Notes under the pieces: generated by a model
The model's input: only the letters and a program-made list of their open reading frames with translations
Databases searched by the model: none
Told to the model about the DNA's origin: nothing
Part shown: positions 5,211 through 6,593 of the stretch, in pieces
Numbering within the stretch: position 1 is the stretch's first letter
Layout of the letters: each line of letters opens with the position of its first letter
Position numbers and translations under genes: made by a program
DNA from: Thiomonas sp.
GTDB lineage: Bacteria > Pseudomonadota > Gammaproteobacteria > Burkholderiales > Burkholderiaceae_C
NCBI GenBank assembly: GCA_027451915.1
Contig: DAIDHU010000201.1
Coordinates: forward strand, 1-6,593
Direction: 5' to 3'
Length of the DNA: 6,593 nt

Positions 5211-5425
5211 GTTTCAAGCCCTTTCGCACATGCCGCGAGGTCACCGCGCTGGTGATCGCGCGTGAGGACCGCGCGCTGCGGCTGCGCGAGCGGGCGATCA
5301 TCCGCGCGCACTTCCTGATCTGCCAGGCCTGCCCGATTTTCGAGCGTCAGGTGCTGGGCATGCGCGAGGCGCTGGGCGCCTGGCGCCAGTATCGCGACGG
5401 GGCGGACGAAGCCGCGGGCGATTGA
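5207..5425 (+). CDS. Small soluble ZAS (zf-HC2-like) anti-sigma factor
   Basis: A 72-residue protein starting inside the sigma gene stop (ATGA at 5207-5210). It carries C9, H35, C39 and C42 in the order C-x25-H-x3-C-x2-C, the zinc-binding anti-sigma pattern. The helix between C9 and H35 is basic (REDRALRLRERAIIRAHF), and the C-terminus is a second helix, ERQVLGMREALGAWRQYRDG, ending in acidic residues. There is no membrane segment, so unlike many anti-sigma factors it should be cytoplasmic. Family knowledge predicts that it holds the sigma factor inactive and releases it when the cysteines lose zinc through oxidation or metal displacement. Copper could act this way, which would fit the neighbouring bufferin genes, but that is inference. 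The length is near the minimum for the family and the protein appears complete. Confidence 0.85.
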   Translation: MSFKPFRTCREVTALVIAREDRALRLRERAIIRAHFLICQACPIFERQVLGMREALGAWRQYRDGADEAAGD

Positions 5426-5454
5426 GCCGCCGGCCGGGTTGTTGAACGTTACAA

Positions 5455-5488
5455 GATTTCACGTTTGCGCGGCCCCGCGCAAGAAATC
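5455..5488 (+). terminator. Strong hairpin between the anti-sigma gene and the molybdenum hydroxylase operon
   Basis: TTGCGCGG (5465-5472) and CCGCGCAA (5475-5482) form a perfect inverted repeat; with a realistic 4-nt loop this gives a 7-bp stem. Outside it, GATTTC (5455-5460) pairs with GAAATC (5483-5488), leaving a 4-nt bulge (ACGT) on one side only. It lies 30 nt after the anti-sigma stop and 60 nt before the next gene. It is followed by CCAGTTGTTCTT rather than a T-run, so it may be a weak terminator or a structure in the leader of the next operon. The rest of the 5426-5548 gap shows no convincing promoter; a TAGGAT at 5500-5505 lacks a matching -35 element. Confidence 0.5.
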
Positions 5489-5548
5489 CCAGTTGTTCTT
5501 AGGATTCTCGCAGTTTGCGCCTGATGCGCAGCCGAGGGAGAGAACAAC

Positions 5549-6013
5549 ATGATCGAATTCACCGTCAACGGGAAGGCCCAGTCCCTGGACCTGAGTCCCG
5601 ACACGCCGCTGCTGTGGGCGATCCGCGACCACCTGCAGCTGACCGGCACCAAGTTCGGCTGCGGCATCGCCGAATGCGGCGCCTGCACCGTGCACCTGAA
5701 CGGCACCGCCGTGCGCTCCTGCCAGATCCCCGTGTCCTCGGTGGCGGGCATGCACGTGACCACCATCGAAGGCCTGCAGACCCGCGAGGCGAAGGCCGTG
5801 CGCGCCGCCTGGGTGGCCCACCAGGTGCCGCAATGCGGCTACTGCCAATCGGGCCAGATCATGTCGGCCAGCGCCTTGCTCAAGCAGAACGCCAAGCCCA
5901 GTGACTCCGACATCGACGCCTTCATGTCCGGCAACATCTGCCGCTGCGGCACCTACCCCCGCATCCGCGCCGCCATTCATGACGCCGCGCATGCTCTGGC
6001 CGAGGAGTCCTGA
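5549..6013 (+). CDS. 2Fe-2S subunit of an isoquinoline 1-oxidoreductase-type molybdenum hydroxylase
   Basis: A complete 154-residue small subunit of the xanthine oxidase/IorA type with two iron-sulfur clusters. The N-terminal plant-ferredoxin-like domain has C38, C43 and C46 (FGCGIAECGACTVHLNG) plus C58 (VRSCQIP). The C-terminal helical domain has C96 and C99 (PQCGYCQSGQIM) and C131 and C133 (GNICRCGTYPRIR). All eight cluster ligands are present and the length is normal. It passes electrons from the molybdenum subunit, encoded next, to an acceptor. The start is supported by GAGGGAG at 5534-5540, 8 nt before the ATG. The following gene starts 1 nt after the stop. IorA of the isoquinoline enzyme is the best-known relative, but many aldehyde and N-heterocycle dehydrogenases share the fold and the substrate cannot be told. 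Confidence 0.95.
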   Translation: MIEFTVNGKAQSLDLSPDTPLLWAIRDHLQLTGTKFGCGIAECGACTVHLNGTAVRSCQIPVSSVAGMHVTTIEGLQTREAKAVRAAWVAHQVPQCGYCQSGQIMSASALLKQNAKPSDSDIDAFMSGNICRCGTYPRIRAAIHDAAHALAEES

Positions 6014-6014
6014 G

Positions 6015-6593
6015 ATGTCCGCTGATTCCCTGGAACTGACGCGCGAGGCCGCTTCGCGCCGCGCCTTTCTCAAGAGCTCCGCGCTGGCTGGCGGCGGCCT
6101 GGTGCTGGGCCTGGCGCTTCCCCTGGCGTCCCGCGCGGCCGAGGCGGCGCCGATGGCGGCTCCCGTATTCAACCCCCTGGCCGAGCCCGGCAGCTTCTCG
6201 CCGAACGCCTACGTGCGCGTGGGCACCGACGACCAGGTGACGTTGGTGGTCGACAAATCCGAGATGGGCCAGGGCGTGATGACCGCGCTGCCCATGCTGC
6301 TGGCCGACGAGATGGACGCCGACTGGCCCCGCGTGCAGCTGCAGCAGGCGGCCGCCCACGACGCCTACAAGAACACCCTGCTGGGCATGCAGGCCACGGG
6401 AGGCAGCACCAGCGTGCGCAGCTCCTGGCTGCCGCTGCGCCAGGCGGGCGCCACCGCCCGGGCCCTGCTGGTGCAGGCCGCGGCACAGCGCTGGGGCGTC
6501 GAGCCGGGAGCCTGCAGCGTGGAGGCCGGGGTGGTGCAGGGCCCTGGCGGGCGCCGCGCCAGCTTCGGCGAACTGGCCCAGGCGGCCTCAGGC
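6015..6593 (+). CDS. Molybdopterin-binding subunit of an IorB-type aldehyde/N-heterocycle dehydrogenase, N-terminal part
   Basis: The frame is open from the ATG at 6015 to the window end, giving the first 193 residues of a protein that in this family has about 700-750. A Tat signal is clear: SRRAFLK (14-20), then a hydrophobic stretch SSALAGGGLVLGLALPLA and a likely cut in the Ala-rich region near residues 40-46, so the enzyme should be exported folded. The following part matches IorB-type subunits: AYVRVGTDDQVTLVVDKSEM and GQGVMTALPMLLADEMD (65-101), then LLGMQATGGSTSVRSSW (122-138) in the cofactor-binding region. The start is supported by GAGGAG at 6002-6007, 7 nt upstream and inside the preceding gene, which ends 1 nt before the ATG. 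Separate soluble 2Fe-2S and Tat-tagged molybdenum subunits are typical of this branch, and both probably travel together. The active-site glutamate lies beyond the window. The substrate is unknown. Confidence 0.92.
   Translation, partial: MSADSLELTREAASRRAFLKSSALAGGGLVLGLALPLASRAAEAAPMAAPVFNPLAEPGSFSPNAYVRVGTDDQVTLVVDKSEMGQGVMTALPMLLADEMDADWPRVQLQQAAAHDAYKNTLLGMQATGGSTSVRSSWLPLRQAGATARALLVQAAAQRWGVEPGACSVEAGVVQGPGGRRASFGELAQAASG

Overview
The window comes from a high-GC bacterium, most likely a betaproteobacterium of the Burkholderiales type. That placement rests on base composition, strongly G/C-ending codons and gene families, not on a marker gene. It is chromosomal in character: eight genes are tightly packed, no tRNA, rRNA, insertion sequence or CRISPR array is visible, and no gene-free stretch exceeds about 215 bases.

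Left edge (1-1437): the 3' half of an enoyl-CoA hydratase-fold acyl-CoA hydrolase (3-hydroxyisobutyryl-CoA hydrolase-like) converges on an EamA/DMT-family membrane transporter on the minus strand.

Centre (1438-5425): a copper-bufferin type RiPP locus. A three-gene operon encodes a small Sec-exported, four-cysteine precursor (DUF2282, BufA1-like), its MNIO/DUF692 iron enzyme (BufB-like) and the DUF2063 partner protein (BufC-like). A DoxX-family membrane protein, which in related loci is the fourth gene, faces the operon from the minus strand. Between the two convergent ends lies an array of eight to nine 16-bp tandem repeats that ends in a GC-rich inverted repeat. Divergent from the DoxX gene are an ECF sigma factor and an overlapping 72-aa zinc-binding (ZAS) anti-sigma factor.

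The most informative non-coding observation is a bipartite motif, TGTCAGGAA-N13/14-CGACCAA-N-CCGGC. It occurs upstream of bufA and again upstream of the DoxX gene, correctly oriented for each. It looks like the promoter recognised by the local ECF sigma factor, which would join the two separated units into one regulon. The DoxX copy sits inside a perfect 12-bp inverted repeat. The inferred model is that a metal or redox signal inactivates the anti-sigma factor and the sigma factor then fires both promoters. The precursor would be modified on cysteines by BufB-BufC, exported, and would bind copper in the periplasm, while the DoxX protein acts in the membrane.

Right edge (5426-6593): after a strong hairpin, a two-gene operon starts for a molybdenum hydroxylase of the isoquinoline 1-oxidoreductase type. 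It has a complete 2Fe-2S subunit and the N-terminal 193 residues of a Tat-exported molybdopterin subunit that runs off the window.
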